This document shows, in pieces, positions 5,425 through 6,549 of a stretch of 6,549 nucleotides of DNA. The notes under the pieces were generated by a model. It made no database searches. It had not been told where the DNA came from and worked only from the letters and a program-made list of their open reading frames with translations. Where the stretch lies: the NCBI GenBank assembly GCA_900313775.1, contig OMSP01000092.1:1-6549 (forward strand), written 5' to 3'. This stretch comes from an uncultured Eubacteriales bacterium (lineage in GTDB: Bacteria > Bacillota > Clostridia > Lachnospirales > Lachnospiraceae). The position numbers and the translations under genes are program-made. Position 1 is the first letter of the stretch, and the number at the start of each line of letters is the position of its first letter.

Positions 5425-6147
5425 TCACACCGGTATGTTGGTCCGCGATTCTTTTTTGACCAGCCGGATAATAAACAGATACATCAGCGCGACGAAGACG
5501 ACAAAGACGATCGTCGCCTGCTTTGTACCGGTCATTGCACAGGTGTCATAGAATCCGTGCAGGAAGACCGCACAGAGATAGCCGGTTATCAGATTGGCCT
5601 TGGCTCTCGAATCCTGCCCGTAGTTAGCCGCCATGCGCGCCCGTCCGTAGAAATAACCAAAGACGATCGCAAATCCCAGATGACCGGGGATAGCAAGCAC
5701 TGCGCGCGGGAAGGCAACGGTCAGACCGTAGCTGAAGACGTATTTGACATTTTCGAAAGCAGCGAAGCCCAGAGAGACAAATGCCGAGTAGACGATACCG
5801 TCGAACCGGTAATTAAAACTCGGACTGCGCCAGGTGAGACGGTAGAGAAAGAACATCTTTGCGCCTTCCTCCGCGACCGCAACGACGCCGAACGCCAGGA
5901 TCATCACATAGAGCTTTGACTCAGGCGTTATCCTGGCAAGTCCCATAGCCGTCTGCCCGATGATCTCGAGTACGATCGCCAGCAGAGCTGCGTATATACC
6001 CCGGACCACGCATGCTTTGAGCAGCTGCGGCGGCTCCTTTTCGTAGGAATCCAGCTCATAGATCTTCTTCATCAGAAACACAGCCGGGATGACCGCGGCT
6101 CCGATATAGATAGCCATCGTGAGTATGAAGGGTGTCATCAGTATCAT
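5425..6147 (-). CDS. PrsW-family intramembrane metalloprotease
   Basis: A 240-residue multi-pass membrane protein with the conserved PrsW motifs: AEEGAK at 92-97 (the EExxK box), FDGIVYSAFVSLGFAAFENVKY at 115-136 with Glu132 and Asn133, PGHLGFAIVFGYFYG at 154-168 with His156, and FLHGFYD at 195-201 with His197 and Asp201. In this family the Glu and His residues are thought to bind the catalytic metal inside the membrane. About seven or eight hydrophobic segments are visible, beginning at 5-26 and ending at 211-229 before a basic tail (KKESR). Bacillus subtilis PrsW cuts the anti-sigma factor RsiW, but no anti-sigma or sigma gene is in this window, so the substrate is unknown and I avoid the prsW symbol. 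ATG 6147 is preferred over the Met three codons on because AAAGGA lies 8 bases before it. It sits 21 bases after the thioesterase stop, probably in the same transcript. Confidence 0.92.
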   Translation of the reverse strand: MILMTPFILTMAIYIGAAVIPAVFLMKKIYELDSYEKEPPQLLKACVVRGIYAALLAIVLEIIGQTAMGLARITPESKLYVMILAFGVVAVAEEGAKMFFLYRLTWRSPSFNYRFDGIVYSAFVSLGFAAFENVKYVFSYGLTVAFPRAVLAIPGHLGFAIVFGYFYGRARMAANYGQDSRAKANLITGYLCAVFLHGFYDTCAMTGTKQATIVFVVFVALMYLFIIRLVKKESRTNIPV

Positions 6148-6168
6148 AAGAACGGTCCTTTCAAAGTA

Positions 6169-6549
6169 TTAGTCCGGTACAGGCAGCCTGAAGCTCTGCA
6201 CGCTCAGGCGGGCAATCATTTTACCGGTCTCATCATATACATCGGCACCGCCGAAGATCACGCTGCGGCCGGCTTTATCTATATAACCTGTAGCGGTCAG
6301 ACAGCTGCCGCGTCCGGCTGACAGATATTCGATATCACAGCTGATCGCCGTTGAGAACATATCATTGGCATAGATAGTCGAGGCAAACGCGAAGTCCGCG
6401 AGAGTAAAGATCGCTCCTCCCATCACGCGTCCGGCACTGTTGTAATGTCTCGGTTCTATCTCAAGGCGCGCATGCACCCGGCCTGCTTCGTCGATCTCCT
6501 CGATCGTTGCGCCGGTAGCCTCTGTGGCATAGAGATCGCCGTACATCTG
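6169..6549 (-). CDS. PaaI-like hotdog-fold thioesterase (5' end outside window)
   Basis: A hotdog-fold protein of the PaaI/YdiI type, which hydrolyse acyl-CoA thioesters in the cytoplasm. Numbering from the first Met inside the window (6546), HYNSAGRVMGGAIFTLADFAFA runs from 34 to 55: the family's N..G.V.GG..F.LAD block containing the central hotdog helix, with the acidic candidate catalytic residue Asp51. Strands follow at about 66-75 (TAISCDIEYL), 82-89, 94-105 and 110-120. Many family members have HGG where this one has MGG (42-44). The frame is still open at the window edge, and homologues usually have 10-20 residues before the point where this Met falls, so the true start is probably outside the window. 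The stop is 21 bases before the protease start. The acyl substrate cannot be predicted. Confidence 0.85.
   Translation of the reverse strand, partial: QMYGDLYATEATGATIEEIDEAGRVHARLEIEPRHYNSAGRVMGGAIFTLADFAFASTIYANDMFSTAISCDIEYLSAGRGSCLTATGYIDKAGRSVIFGGADVYDETGKMIARLSVQSFRLPVPD

Overview
This window looks like ordinary chromosome from an anaerobic Gram-positive bacterium, most likely in Clostridia (Bacillota) with moderate GC (low fifties percent by eye). The case rests on purine-rich AGGAGG/GAGG ribosome sites, a Mrp-type P-loop ATPase with a short cysteine cluster at its N-terminus, a PrsW-family protease and a two-zinc-ribbon coiled-coil protein. The assignment is an inference from gene content; there is no rRNA or other phylogenetic marker. 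I see no mobile element, CRISPR array, tRNA, rRNA or phage gene.

Layout, left to right. Positions 1-180 hold the 3' end of an unidentified membrane-protein gene on the plus strand. It converges on proA with only 7 bases between the stop codons. Positions 188-3203 are a minus-strand operon, transcribed right to left: an Mrp/NBP35-type Fe-S ATPase, then proB (glutamate 5-kinase, without the PUA domain), then proA (glutamate-5-semialdehyde dehydrogenase). ProB and ProA carry out the first two steps from glutamate to proline. proC is not in the window. Positions 3204-3382 are a divergent promoter region with a good sigma-A-like promoter pointing each way. Positions 3383-4075 encode a 230-residue protein with matching zinc ribbons at both ends, a coiled coil and an acidic Ala/Pro/Glu linker, followed by a strong intrinsic terminator at 4108-4150.

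Positions 4164-6549 are a second, tightly packed minus-strand gene string. In transcription order it holds a PaaI-like hotdog thioesterase (5' end outside the window), a PrsW-type intramembrane metalloprotease, an unrecognised 118-residue protein and a ten-helix EamA/DMT transporter. The last three are joined by an 8-base gap and a 1-base stop/start overlap, which suggests co-translation.

Every stretch longer than 300 bases is accounted for by a gene. The points most worth a second look are the double-headed zinc-ribbon protein sharing a divergent promoter region with the Fe-S ATPase, the mrp-proB-proA arrangement, the unknown protein between protease and transporter, and a striking excess of GATC and especially CGATCG across the whole window. 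I found no convincing new defence, mobile or RNA system.
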